Of a DNA stretch of 27,812 nt, positions 1 through 8,007 are shown piece by piece (positions within the stretch are counted from its first letter, which is position 1; each line of letters starts with the position of its first letter). The position numbers and the translations under genes are program-made. Source of the DNA: an uncultured Clostridia bacterium (GTDB taxonomy: Bacteria > Bacillota > Clostridia > Christensenellales > Aristaeellaceae); contig CAKTXR010000033.1 in NCBI GenBank assembly GCA_934631025.1, positions 1 to 27,812 on the forward strand, written 5' to 3'. The notes under the pieces were generated by a model that saw nothing but the letters and a program-made list of their open reading frames with translations, had not been told where the DNA came from and made no database searches.

Positions 1-1909
1 CCATGTGGGCCATCAGCGTAATCAGCGCCACCTGACGCATATAGGTGCTTTTGCCGGCCATGTTGGGGCCGGTGATGATCATCACGCGGTCTTTGTCGGA
101 GAGCGCCGTGTCGTTGGGTACGAACGCGTCGTGCCCCAACGCCTTTTCGACGACGGGATGACGGCCGCCCTCGATTTCGAGAAGCCCCTCCTCGTTGATG
201 CTGGGGCGCACATAGTTGTTGTCAACCGCCGCTTCGGCCAGTGCCAGCAGCACGTCGATTTCCTTCAAGCCCTTCGAAAGGCGCGAGAGCCGCGTCAGAG
301 CCGCGTCCAGCGTCTCGCGAATTGTCAGGAAGAGCTGATATTCAAGGCGCGTGGCGCTCTCCTCCGCGCCCAGAATCTTCTTTTCGAGGTCTTTCAGCTC
401 GTCGGTGACGAAGCGCTCGCAGGCGGCCAGCGTCTGCTTGCGGACATAGCGCGCCGGCACCAGATCGTAAAACGACTTGGTGACCTCGATATAAAAGCCG
501 AAAACGCGGTTGAAGCCGATCTTGAGGTTCTTGATGCCCGTAGCTTCCCGCTCCTGAGCCTCCAGATTGGTGAGCCACGCTTTGCCATTGGTCGAGGCCG
601 AACGGTATTCGTCCAGTTCGCTGCTATAGCCGTCCTTGATGATGCCGCCTTCCTTGACGGAGAGCGGCGCGTCGGGACTGATGGCCTTTTCGAGCAGCTC
701 GGTGAGGTCGGTCATCGGATCAAGCATGGCGTAAAGCTCGTCAAGGCGCTCTATGCCGGTGTTTTTCAGCTTTTCCGCGATGGGCGGCACGGCCTTGAGC
801 GAGGTGAGCAGCGCCAGGCAGTCGCGCGCGTTGACGGTCGCATAGGCGATGCGGCTGAGCAGGCGCTCCACGTCGTGAATGGGTTTCATCGTCTCGCGCA
901 GATCGTCGCGCAGGAACGGATCGTCGACGAAATACGCGATTGCGTCCTGCCGCTTGAGGATATCGGCCTTGCTCACAAGCGGCTGCTCAATCCAGCTCCT
1001 CAGCAGGCGGCTGCCCATGGTGGTCATCGTCTGATCGAGCAGCCACAGAAGCGTGCCCTTGCGGCTACGCCCCCGCAGCGAGCTGGTCAGCTCCAGACTG
1101 CGCTGCGCCGTCGCGTCGAGCAGCATGAAGCGCTCGGCGTAATAGCGCTGTATGGTTACGATGTGCTTGAGCGCGTTTTTCTGCGTCTTGATCAGATAGG
1201 ACATCAGCGCGCCGGCCGCGCGAACGCCGATTTTCAGGTCGCCGATCTCCAGATTGTCCAGCGAGGACACTCTGAAGTGATCGCGCAGCACCTTCGCGGC
1301 CGTGGCGGCGGCAAAGGTTTCGGCGGGCGCTTCGGTGAGGAGGATCGAGTGCGCCTGTGCATAGGCGCGCAGCGGCTCCGCGTCCATCACGACCAGCTCG
1401 CGCGGCGCGATGCGGGCCAGCTCGTCGTTTAATTCCGCGGAGACGTTCGCCAGCTGATGTACGAAAAATTCGCCGGTCGACACATCGCAGAACGCGACGC
1501 CCGCGCCCTTTTTCTGCTGGCAGACGGCCATGATGTAGTTGGCGGCGTGCTCGTCCAGCATGGTCGATTCGATGAGCGTTCCGGGCGTAATGACGCGCGT
1601 GACGGCGCGCTCGACCAGCCCCTTCGATTCGGCCGGATCGGTCATCTGATCGCAGATGGCTACGCGATAGCCCTTTTCGATCAGGCGCGCCACATAGGTG
1701 TCCACCGCGTGATAGGGCACGCCGCACATGGGCGCGCGTTCGCTCAGCCCGCAGTCCTTTCCGGTGAGCGTCAGCTCCAGCTCGCGGGAGACAAGCTCCG
1801 CGTCGTCAAAGAACAGCTCGTAAAAATCGCCGACCCTGAAAAGCAGCAGCGCATCGGGATTCTGATCTTTGATCTGCAAATACTGCTGCATCATGGACGA
1901 TATGGCCAT
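1..1909 (-). CDS. mutS: DNA mismatch repair protein MutS (3' end cut off by window edge)
   Basis: MutS recognises mispaired or looped bases and recruits MutL to start mismatch repair. About 636 codons are present of the roughly 870 usual for the family. Reading the minus strand from 1909 gives the N-terminal mismatch-binding domain with GDFYELF near residue 25 (the Phe-x-Glu mismatch wedge), then PMCGVPYHA, the connector and lever/clamp domains with GFNRVFGFYIEVT, and finally the ATPase domain with Walker A GPNMAGKSTYMRQ near residues 613-625, just before the window ends. The start is set by CGGAGGAATATCC directly upstream of the ATG. It lies 40 bp after the ylbF-like gene and is the last visible gene of a minus-strand operon. 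The order miaB - ymcA/ylbF-like - mutS resembles the B. subtilis ymcB-ymcA-cotE-mutS region, without cotE. MutL would be expected just outside the window. Identity is certain; the C-terminus is not visible. Confidence 0.97.
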   Translation of the reverse strand, partial: MAISSMMQQYLQIKDQNPDALLLFRVGDFYELFFDDAELVSRELELTLTGKDCGLSERAPMCGVPYHAVDTYVARLIEKGYRVAICDQMTDPAESKGLVERAVTRVITPGTLIESTMLDEHAANYIMAVCQQKKGAGVAFCDVSTGEFFVHQLANVSAELNDELARIAPRELVVMDAEPLRAYAQAHSILLTEAPAETFAAATAAKVLRDHFRVSSLDNLEIGDLKIGVRAAGALMSYLIKTQKNALKHIVTIQRYYAERFMLLDATAQRSLELTSSLRGRSRKGTLLWLLDQTMTTMGSRLLRSWIEQPLVSKADILKRQDAIAYFVDDPFLRDDLRETMKPIHDVERLLSRIAYATVNARDCLALLTSLKAVPPIAEKLKNTGIERLDELYAMLDPMTDLTELLEKAISPDAPLSVKEGGIIKDGYSSELDEYRSASTNGKAWLTNLEAQEREATGIKNLKIGFNRVFGFYIEVTKSFYDLVPARYVRKQTLAACERFVTDELKDLEKKILGAEESATRLEYQLFLTIRETLDAALTRLSRLSKGLKEIDVLLALAEAAVDNNYVRPSINEEGLLEIEGGRHPVVEKALGHDAFVPNDTALSDKDRVMIITGPNMAGKSTYMRQVALITLMAHM

Positions 1910-1949
1910 GGATATTCCTCCGTTGTATCAATCAAGGACTTTTGTGGAA

Positions 1950-2354
1950 TCAGTGGCAGCCGGAGCAGGTCGAGCAGGAGCCGGTGCAGCCGCCCTCCGA
2001 CTCAGGCTCTTCGGTCTGGCCGGTGATGATGAAGCGCAGCACCTGATTGACCTGATCGATCAGGCGGGAAAAATCCGCGCGCGCCTTGCTGAGCGCCGCG
2101 ATGTCGTCGATCTCCTGAATCTGCGCCTGAAGATCGGCCATGGCCTGCGTGTGCTCGGCGATGGCCGATGCGTCGGGTCTGGAAACGCGCGTCAGCTCGT
2201 CCAGCTGGTTCTTATGCTCGATGTAGCTGGTCATCAGCGCGGCCGCCTCGGTGTTCTTCATGGCGACGTCCTCCGCCGCCTTCATGGCCTTGTATTCGTC
2301 GCTCTGCATGAGCGCGTCGCCCAGCTCCTGGGTCTTTTCAAAAACAGCATTCAT
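1950..2354 (-). CDS. YlbF/YmcA-family protein with a C-terminal cysteine cluster
   Basis: This is a 134-residue, mostly helical protein of the YlbF/YmcA family (Com_YlbF). In B. subtilis YlbF and YmcA form a complex with YaaT that binds iron-sulfur clusters and acts with RNase Y in mRNA maturation and in sporulation, competence and biofilm development. Residues 1-110 are charged amphipathic helices. The tail (121-134) is GGCTGSCSTCSGCH, with cysteines at 123, 127, 130 and 133, a plausible Fe-S or metal ligand set. The position between miaB and mutS matches B. subtilis ymcA, whereas I recall the Cys-rich tail as more typical of YlbF, so I give no symbol. AGGAGGAG lies just upstream of the ATG. 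It starts 27 bp after miaB and is clearly in the same operon. No other YlbF/YmcA or YaaT gene is in the window. The family call is firm; the exact cellular role is inferred. Confidence 0.85.
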   Translation of the reverse strand: MNAVFEKTQELGDALMQSDEYKAMKAAEDVAMKNTEAAALMTSYIEHKNQLDELTRVSRPDASAIAEHTQAMADLQAQIQEIDDIAALSKARADFSRLIDQVNQVLRFIITGQTEEPESEGGCTGSCSTCSGCH

Positions 2355-2381
2355 ATCGAATTCTCCTCCTGATGGTCTTGT

Positions 2382-3776
2382 TTACAGCATTTCTCCGCGC
2401 AATGTATTCTTGCCGGCGGAAGTGATTTTAACCGGTACGATGCGGCCGATCAGCGATGGATCGCCCGCGAAATTGACCATGTGGCCGCGCTCGGTCTTGC
2501 CGCCGACGCACTGTGCGTCGCGCGCGCTGACCTCCTCCACCAGCACGGACTCGATTTTGCCGATCTGGCGCGTGCAAAGCTCGGTGGTGATGCGCTGCTG
2601 ATGATCGATGAGCCGCTGTATGCGGCGGCTCTTCTCCTCCATGGGCGTGTCGTCCGGCATATTGGCGGCGCGCGTGCCGGGGCGCGGCGAATAGATGAAG
2701 GTATAGGCCGCGTCGTAGCGTACTTCGTCGACCAGCGACACGGTGTCCTCAAATTCCTCCAGCGTTTCGCCCGGAAAGCCCACGATGATGTCGCTCGTCA
2801 AGCCGATGTCCGGGCAGACGGCGCGCAGTGCATGCACTCTGTCCAGATACTGCTCGCGGGTATAGCGGCGGTTCATCTGGGCGAGGATGCGGTTGTTGCC
2901 GGCCTGCACGGGCAGATGCAGCTGCTTGCAGAGATGATGCAGCTCGCCAAAGCAGGCGATCAGCTCGTCGGAAATGTCCTTGGGATGCGAGGTCATGAAG
3001 CGCACGCGCGGAATATCCAGCTGATCGAGCCGGTAGAGCAGCTCCGCAAAGTGCGCGCCGCCGCCCATATAGGAATTGACGTTCTGGCCCAGCAGCATGA
3101 TCTCCTGAACGCCGCTGTCGGCCAGCGCTTTGGCTTCCTCGACGATCTTGTCCATATCGCGGCTGCGCTCCCGACCGCGCACATAGGGCACGATGCAGTA
3201 GGAGCAATAGTTGTTGCAGCCGTACATGATGTTGATGTAGGCCGAAAAATTGTTGCGCCGGTGTACGGGCAGCCCCTCGCAGATGCCGCCGTCCTCGCGC
3301 GTGATTTCAATGGCACGCTGCTTTTCGCAGATGACCCGATAGAGCAGCTCGGGCAGGCGATACATATTGTGCGTGCCGAAGGCCAGGTCGACGAAGGGGT
3401 ACATTTTGCGCACCTTCTCCCCCATGCCCTCTTCCTGCATCATGCAGCCGCCCACGCCGATGATCAGATCGGGCTTGAGCGCCTTAAGCTCCTTGAGCCA
3501 TATGACGTTGCCCAGCGCCTTGTTTTCGGCGTTTTCGCGCACGCAGCAGGTGTTGTACAGCACGAGATCGGCCTGCTCGCGGCTCTCGGCCGGCGTCATG
3601 CCCATTTCGTCCAGCATTCCCGCGATGGTCTCGGAATCGTGCGCGTTCATCTGGCAGCCCAGCGTCACGATGCAATAGCGCATCTCGCGATTCAGCGCGT
3701 CGCGGATGGCGCTGATATAGCCCTTCTGAACGGCCATTTCCTCATCGGAAACGACAATATCCTTTCTATCCTTCAT
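2382..3776 (-). CDS. miaB: tRNA-2-methylthio-N6-dimethylallyladenosine synthase MiaB
   Basis: MiaB is a radical-SAM methylthiotransferase that converts i6A37 of tRNAs reading UNN codons to ms2i6A37. The 464-residue protein has the expected order. The N-terminal UPF0004 domain carries three ligands of the auxiliary [4Fe-4S] cluster: C41 in GCQMN, C77 in NTCCVREN and C111 in GGCMM. The radical-SAM core has C187, C191 and C194 in GCNNYCSYCIVPYVRGRE, and a TRAM domain follows from about residue 396. GCQMN and VPYVRGRE favour MiaB over MtaB or RimO. The N-terminus before the UPF0004 domain is about 30 residues long. The nearest Shine-Dalgarno (AGAAAGGA) is about 15 nt before the ATG, so the exact start is less certain than the function. 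It sits 35 bp after rng and 27 bp before the ylbF-like gene, in one operon. Confidence 0.96.
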   Translation of the reverse strand: MKDRKDIVVSDEEMAVQKGYISAIRDALNREMRYCIVTLGCQMNAHDSETIAGMLDEMGMTPAESREQADLVLYNTCCVRENAENKALGNVIWLKELKALKPDLIIGVGGCMMQEEGMGEKVRKMYPFVDLAFGTHNMYRLPELLYRVICEKQRAIEITREDGGICEGLPVHRRNNFSAYINIMYGCNNYCSYCIVPYVRGRERSRDMDKIVEEAKALADSGVQEIMLLGQNVNSYMGGGAHFAELLYRLDQLDIPRVRFMTSHPKDISDELIACFGELHHLCKQLHLPVQAGNNRILAQMNRRYTREQYLDRVHALRAVCPDIGLTSDIIVGFPGETLEEFEDTVSLVDEVRYDAAYTFIYSPRPGTRAANMPDDTPMEEKSRRIQRLIDHQQRITTELCTRQIGKIESVLVEEVSARDAQCVGGKTERGHMVNFAGDPSLIGRIVPVKITSAGKNTLRGEML

Positions 3777-3811
3777 GACGGTTACAGCAGTTCCTTTCTC
3801 TATGTCGGCGG

Positions 3812-5311
3812 CTAAACAAACGCGGGCAGCTGGCGGGTTTTAGCCGGCAGCTCGTGTTCTCCCGCGGGCTTTATGTCGTAGTGATCGGCGGCGCAGGCAG
3901 GATCGGCGTGAACAAAGACCTTTGCGCCGCATTCCGTGCCGATGAGCAGCAGCTGCCCCGCCACGCCCGTCGAGGCAGTAATCAGCCAGCAGGGCGCGGT
4001 GATCTCGGCCGTGAGCCGCCTGAGGTCGTGCAGCGCGCGTCGGGCGATCGTCTCGTCGGTGGGCACCATGCCGCTGCCGCCGCACGCCGGACAGGGGCGC
4101 TTTAATTGCGTGTGGATGGGCTGATGCACCTTCTTGCGCGTCAGCTCCACCAGCCCAAGGCCGGTCAGGCCGACCAGATTGGTCTTTGTGCGGTCGCGCT
4201 TTAATTCCTGCCGAAGCAGTGCGAGCAGGCTTTCGCGATGCTCCTCCGTGTCCATGTCGATAAAGTCCACGATGATGATGCCGCCCACGTCGCGCAGGCG
4301 CAGCTGTCGGACGATCTCATGCACGGCCTCGCAGTTGATCTTGTACACGGTGTCCGACAGGTTCTTCGAGCCGACGAATTTGCCGGTGTTGACGTCGATC
4401 ACCGTGAGCGCCTCGGCATGATCGATGATGAGATAGCCGCCGCTCTTGAGCCAGACGCGGCGTGCATAGGCCTTGTCGATCAGCGTATCGATGCGGTATA
4501 TGTCAAAGAGCGGCTTCTTTTCGGTGTACAGCTCGATGCGGCCGCACAGCTCCGGCGAGAGCATTTCGGCCGTCTCGCGGGCGCTTTTGTACTGCTCCTC
4601 GTTGTCCAGCACGAGCCTGTTCACCAGCGGCGAGAGCATATCGCGCACGCTGCGGTAGACCAGACTTTCGTCGCGATGGACGAGCGCGGGCGCTTTAAGA
4701 TGAGCGGCGCGCGTCTGAATGGACTGCCACAGCTTCAGGAGATAATCCACATCCTGACGAATTTCCTCCTGCACAGCTTCCGCGGCGGCTGTGCGGACGA
4801 TCAGCCCCATGCCCTCGGGCCGGCAGCTCTCCGCCATGGCGCGCAGATGGGCGCGCGCGTCTTCGTCCTCGATGCGCCGCGATACGCCGATATAGCCCAC
4901 CGTGGGCAGCAGCACGACCAGACGGCCAGGCAGCGTAATATGACTGGAGATGCGCGGCCCCTTTGTGCCGCCCGGCTCTTTGATGACCTGCACCAGCAGC
5001 TCCTGCCCCATATGCAGCATTTTGCCGATGGATTGGCCGGAGAGCTGACGCTCCACCTTTTCCGAATCGCCGCCGAAATCGGATTTGTCAATCTGAATAT
5101 CGCCGACGTGCAGAAAGGCGTTTTTATCCAGCCCCACGTCCACAAAGGCGGCCTGCATGCCGGGCAGTATGTTGGCCACGCGGCCCAGATAGATATTGCC
5201 CGCCAGCTTTTCCTGTCCCCGGCGCTCGACATAGTACTCGGACAGCTCGCCGTCCTCCAGCACGGCCAGACGGGTTTGGCCGCAGTTTGTTTCGATCAGA
5301 ATATCTTTCAT
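3812..5311 (-). CDS. rng: Ribonuclease E/G family endoribonuclease
   Basis: This RNase E/G family endonuclease cuts single-stranded 5'-monophosphorylated RNA and functions in rRNA 5' processing and mRNA decay. The protein is about 499 residues, RNase G-sized and lacking the long RNase E C-terminal scaffold. An S1 domain occupies about residues 35-125 (GNIYLGRVANILPGMQAAFVD). The catalytic DNase I-like domain contains the magnesium aspartates in VIDVNTGKF (Asp near 306) and VDFIDMDTEEHRE (near 349-354). A Zn-link CPACGG (near 407-412) would bridge a dimer. Start choice: an in-frame ATG at 5323 overlaps the stop of the gene before it (TAATG), but GGGAG has sensible spacing only to the ATG at 5311. 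In many Clostridia the TIGR03960-TIGR03936-rng block continues into rplU-rpmA; here it runs into miaB-ylbF-mutS instead. Confidence 0.93.
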   Translation of the reverse strand: MKDILIETNCGQTRLAVLEDGELSEYYVERRGQEKLAGNIYLGRVANILPGMQAAFVDVGLDKNAFLHVGDIQIDKSDFGGDSEKVERQLSGQSIGKMLHMGQELLVQVIKEPGGTKGPRISSHITLPGRLVVLLPTVGYIGVSRRIEDEDARAHLRAMAESCRPEGMGLIVRTAAAEAVQEEIRQDVDYLLKLWQSIQTRAAHLKAPALVHRDESLVYRSVRDMLSPLVNRLVLDNEEQYKSARETAEMLSPELCGRIELYTEKKPLFDIYRIDTLIDKAYARRVWLKSGGYLIIDHAEALTVIDVNTGKFVGSKNLSDTVYKINCEAVHEIVRQLRLRDVGGIIIVDFIDMDTEEHRESLLALLRQELKRDRTKTNLVGLTGLGLVELTRKKVHQPIHTQLKRPCPACGGSGMVPTDETIARRALHDLRRLTAEITAPCWLITASTGVAGQLLLIGTECGAKVFVHADPACAADHYDIKPAGEHELPAKTRQLPAFV

Positions 5312-5322
5312 CATGGCTCCCA

Positions 5323-5991
5323 TTAAAGCTTCATCAGATCGACAATTTCTCCGCTTTCACGCCTTGTCAGCAGCGCCGTGCGGCAAATTGAGCTTTCATA
5401 ATCGACCGCGCCGGACCGCGCGGCCAGCGCGCCGACCAGCGTATCGGGCTTGAGCGTATCCTCGGGGGTCAGCATGAGACGGGCGCAAAGCGCGTTGTCC
5501 TGCACGCTCAGGGCGATTGTCTGCGGGCGGATGTTGACTTCCTTTTCGCCGGATTTTGTCTTGCGCACGCCCATGACCGTCTCTTCGGCCAGATAAGCGT
5601 CGACCGCGCCGATGATCTTTTCAGCGTCCGTGCCTTTCAGCTCGACGCGGTAGTCGGCCATGACCAGATTGGCCATCAGCGCCGGATGCCTGTCCTCCAC
5701 CAGACGGCAGGAATAGACCGGCATCTCGGGCGGCAGCGCAGAACGCATCTGCTCGAGCGCGTGATCGGGATCAACGCTGCCGGTGAGCTTTATGTCCATC
5801 AGCTCGGCTGTGCTGGCCCAGCCCATCGCCAATGCCGAGGCGAACGACATCTGCGGGTGCGGATTGAAGCCCTGCGAATAGGACACGGGCAGATCAGTGC
5901 GGCGCAGAGCGCGCATCATAAAGCGCTGCAAATCCAGATGCGAGATATAGCGCAGCCGTCCCAGCTTGCCAAAGCGATAGATGATCCTCAT
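5323..5991 (-). CDS. TIGR03936-type radical-SAM-linked protein (DUF2344)
   Basis: This is a small protein of about 222 residues of the TIGR03936/DUF2344 family, found beside or fused to TIGR03960-type radical-SAM proteins. The recognisable N-terminus is RIIYRFGKLGRLRYISHLDLQRF, followed by YSQGFNPHPQMSFASALAMG. It has no cysteine motif of its own, so it is presumed to be a partner of the radical-SAM enzyme rather than an enzyme. Its biochemical role is not established; a link to tRNA/RNA modification is only guilt by association with rng and miaB. Start: AAGGGGG is 7 nt before the ATG at 5991, which overlaps the upstream stop as ATGA. An in-frame GTG at 5997 is too close to the ribosome site. 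This 4-bp overlap, and a TAATG junction into rng, point to translational coupling. Confidence 0.88.
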   Translation of the reverse strand: MRIIYRFGKLGRLRYISHLDLQRFMMRALRRTDLPVSYSQGFNPHPQMSFASALAMGWASTAELMDIKLTGSVDPDHALEQMRSALPPEMPVYSCRLVEDRHPALMANLVMADYRVELKGTDAEKIIGAVDAYLAEETVMGVRKTKSGEKEVNIRPQTIALSVQDNALCARLMLTPEDTLKPDTLVGALAARSGAVDYESSICRTALLTRRESGEIVDLMKL

Positions 5992-7829
5992 ACGCACGCC
6001 CCCTTATAGCGCTTCACGCCGCAGCCGACGCAGCCCTTGCGGCAATCGTGCGTCAGCTCGCCGCGCTGCGCCTTGTCCCATTCGCGCAGCAGAAATTCCT
6101 TCGATACGCCCGCGTCGATGTGATCCCACGGCAGACACTCGTCCAGCCCCTTGTTGCGATTGGCGAAGAACGCCGGATCAACGTCCGCTTCTTCAAACGC
6201 CTTGAGCCACAGATCGAAGCGGAACTGATCGCTCCAGCCGTCGAAGCGGCAGCCCAGCCGGAAGGCGTGCTCCAGCACGTCGGCCATGCGGCGGTCGCCC
6301 AGCGCGAACGTGGCCTCGAGCATACTCAGATCGGGCGCGTGATACTTGAAGTCGACGCCCTTGAGCCTGGCGATAGCCTGCTTGATCATCTGCTGGCGGC
6401 GCACGACGTCCTCCTCGGTGATCTGGCCGCACCACTGGAAGGGCGTGAACGGCTTGGGCACGAACACGGACGCGCTGACCGTGATGTGCAGGCCGGGCGC
6501 GCGCTGTCCTTTCGGGATGCTGAAGTACACCTGGCGCACCTTTTCGGCCAGATCGACGATGCCCATCGCGTCCTCGTCGGTTTCGGTGGGCAGGCCGAGC
6601 ATGAAGTACAGCTTGACCGACGACCAGCCGTTTTCAAACGCCTCGCGCACGGAGCGCATGAGATCCTCTTCGGTAACGCCCTTGTTGATCACGTCGCGCA
6701 GGCGCTGCGTGCCGGCCTCGGGCGCGAGTGTCAAGCCGGTCTTGTGTACCTTCTGCGTCTCCTTGAGCGTGTCGGTGAGGAAGTTGTCGATGCGCTGTGA
6801 GGGCAGCGATATGGACACGCGCTTTTCATAGAAGCGCTGAACCATTTCCTTCGCCAGATCGGGCAGACAGGAATAATCGCCGCTGGAAAGACTCATGAGA
6901 GAGATCTCATCATAGCCGGTAGCGTTGACCAGCTTTTCAGCCAGCTCAAGCAGGCGATCCATAGAGCGCTCGCGCACGGGGCGATAGACCATGCCGGCCT
7001 GACAGAAGCGGCAGCCGCGCGTGCAGCCGCGGAATATTTCAAGCATGATGCGGTTGTGGACGACCTCGCCGTAGGGCACAATGAGCTGCTCGGGATAGTC
7101 GGCGGCGGTGAGATCGTTCACCATGGCCTTGAAGCACACCTCAGGCGCACCGGTGCCGGGCTTGGGTGTGACCGACTTGAGCGTGCCGTCCTCATTGTAG
7201 ACGACGTCATAGAACGAGGGAATATAAATGCCCTCGATGCCCACGATCATCTTGAGGAATTCCTCGCGGGGCGCGCCGCTCTTCTTCCACTTTTTGTATA
7301 CGTCGATGTATTCGTGTGTGTTGCGCTCGCCGTCGCCCAGCGCGAAGAAATCGACGAACGGCGCGAGCGGCTCAGGGTTGTAGGCGCAGGGGCCGCCGCA
7401 CACGACGAACGGGCCGTCCGTGCGATCGGCGGCGCGCAGCGGAATGCCGGCCAGATCGAGCGCGGCCAGTATGTTGGAATAGCTCATCTCATACTGAAGC
7501 GTAATGCCCAGTATGTCGAACTCCTTAATCGGCGTGCGGGATTCGATCGAGAACAGCGGAATATCGTTTGCGCGCATCTGCTCTTCCATGTCGATCCACG
7601 GCGAAAAAACGCGCTCGCACCAGGCGTCGTCGCGCTTGTTGATGGTATGATAGAGAATCTTCATGCCCAGATGGGACATACCGACCTCATAGGTGTCCGG
7701 AAACAGAAAGGCATAGCGCACATCCACGTTCGCGGGGTCTTTCATGATGGAGCCAAACTCGCCGCCGACATAGCGGACGGGCTTTGTGACCTTCATCATC
7801 AGAGAATCGATTTTATCAGAAAGCGTCAA
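5988..7829 (-). CDS. TIGR03960-type radical SAM protein (B12-binding-like N-terminus)
   Basis: This is a radical-SAM protein of about 613 residues of the TIGR03960 type. The N-terminal half (about 1-250) resembles a cobalamin-binding-like Rossmann domain, with RYAFLFPDTYEVGMSHLG and VVCGGPCAYNPEPLAPFVD. The radical-SAM cluster motif is C269-x3-C273-x2-C276 in RGCTRGCRFCQAGMVYRPVRER. The C-terminus ends in a Cys-rich tail, CRKGCVGCGVKRYKGACV. The reaction is unknown. Start: I choose TTG at 7829 because GGAGGAG lies 8 nt upstream and the protein then begins MTLSDKIDSL...KPVRYVGGE, as family members do. In-frame ATGs further upstream (7895, 7853) would lie before this ribosome site, and the 7895 one falls inside the -35 box. 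It is the first gene of the six-gene operon leading to mutS and is followed by the TIGR03936 gene with an ATGA overlap. Confidence 0.9.
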   Translation of the reverse strand: MTLSDKIDSLMMKVTKPVRYVGGEFGSIMKDPANVDVRYAFLFPDTYEVGMSHLGMKILYHTINKRDDAWCERVFSPWIDMEEQMRANDIPLFSIESRTPIKEFDILGITLQYEMSYSNILAALDLAGIPLRAADRTDGPFVVCGGPCAYNPEPLAPFVDFFALGDGERNTHEYIDVYKKWKKSGAPREEFLKMIVGIEGIYIPSFYDVVYNEDGTLKSVTPKPGTGAPEVCFKAMVNDLTAADYPEQLIVPYGEVVHNRIMLEIFRGCTRGCRFCQAGMVYRPVRERSMDRLLELAEKLVNATGYDEISLMSLSSGDYSCLPDLAKEMVQRFYEKRVSISLPSQRIDNFLTDTLKETQKVHKTGLTLAPEAGTQRLRDVINKGVTEEDLMRSVREAFENGWSSVKLYFMLGLPTETDEDAMGIVDLAEKVRQVYFSIPKGQRAPGLHITVSASVFVPKPFTPFQWCGQITEEDVVRRQQMIKQAIARLKGVDFKYHAPDLSMLEATFALGDRRMADVLEHAFRLGCRFDGWSDQFRFDLWLKAFEEADVDPAFFANRNKGLDECLPWDHIDAGVSKEFLLREWDKAQRGELTHDCRKGCVGCGVKRYKGACV

Positions 7830-7866
7830 GGCACATACTCCTCCTTGAGACATAATCACCCACTTA

Positions 7867-7895
7867 ACTTTATCACGAACCGTGCGGCAGGTCAA
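7867..7895 (-). promoter_or_regulatory. Sigma-A-type promoter for the radical SAM-rng-miaB-mutS operon
   Basis: On the minus strand there is TTGACC (7895-7890), a 17-bp spacer and TAAAGT (7872-7867), about 38 nt before the chosen TTG start. No other promoter-like site was noticed in the nearly gap-free operon behind it. Assignment is by consensus match only. Confidence 0.6.
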
Positions 7896-7946
7896 CCGCT
7901 AAATGAAAAAAACAAACCAACTTTTGCCGAATTGCAATATTTGCGC

Positions 7947-7975
7947 TTGAAGAGAAAGCGTGGACTCACTATAAT
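7947..7975 (+). promoter_or_regulatory. Sigma-A-type promoter for recD2-comF
   Basis: TTGAAG (7947-7952), a 17-bp spacer and a perfect TATAAT (7970-7975) lie 33 bp before the recD2 ATG. Together with the divergent promoter at 7867-7895 it forms a two-way intergenic region. Confidence 0.75.
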
Positions 7976-8007
7976 AGAAGCAACAGGAAATAAGGCGGGA
8001 GAATGCA

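Noticed and set aside
5..1432. Long open plus-strand frame opposite mutS
   Set aside because: The minus strand encodes unmistakable MutS with its ribosome site. The plus-strand frame is a GC-rich antisense shadow with no family resemblance or start signal.
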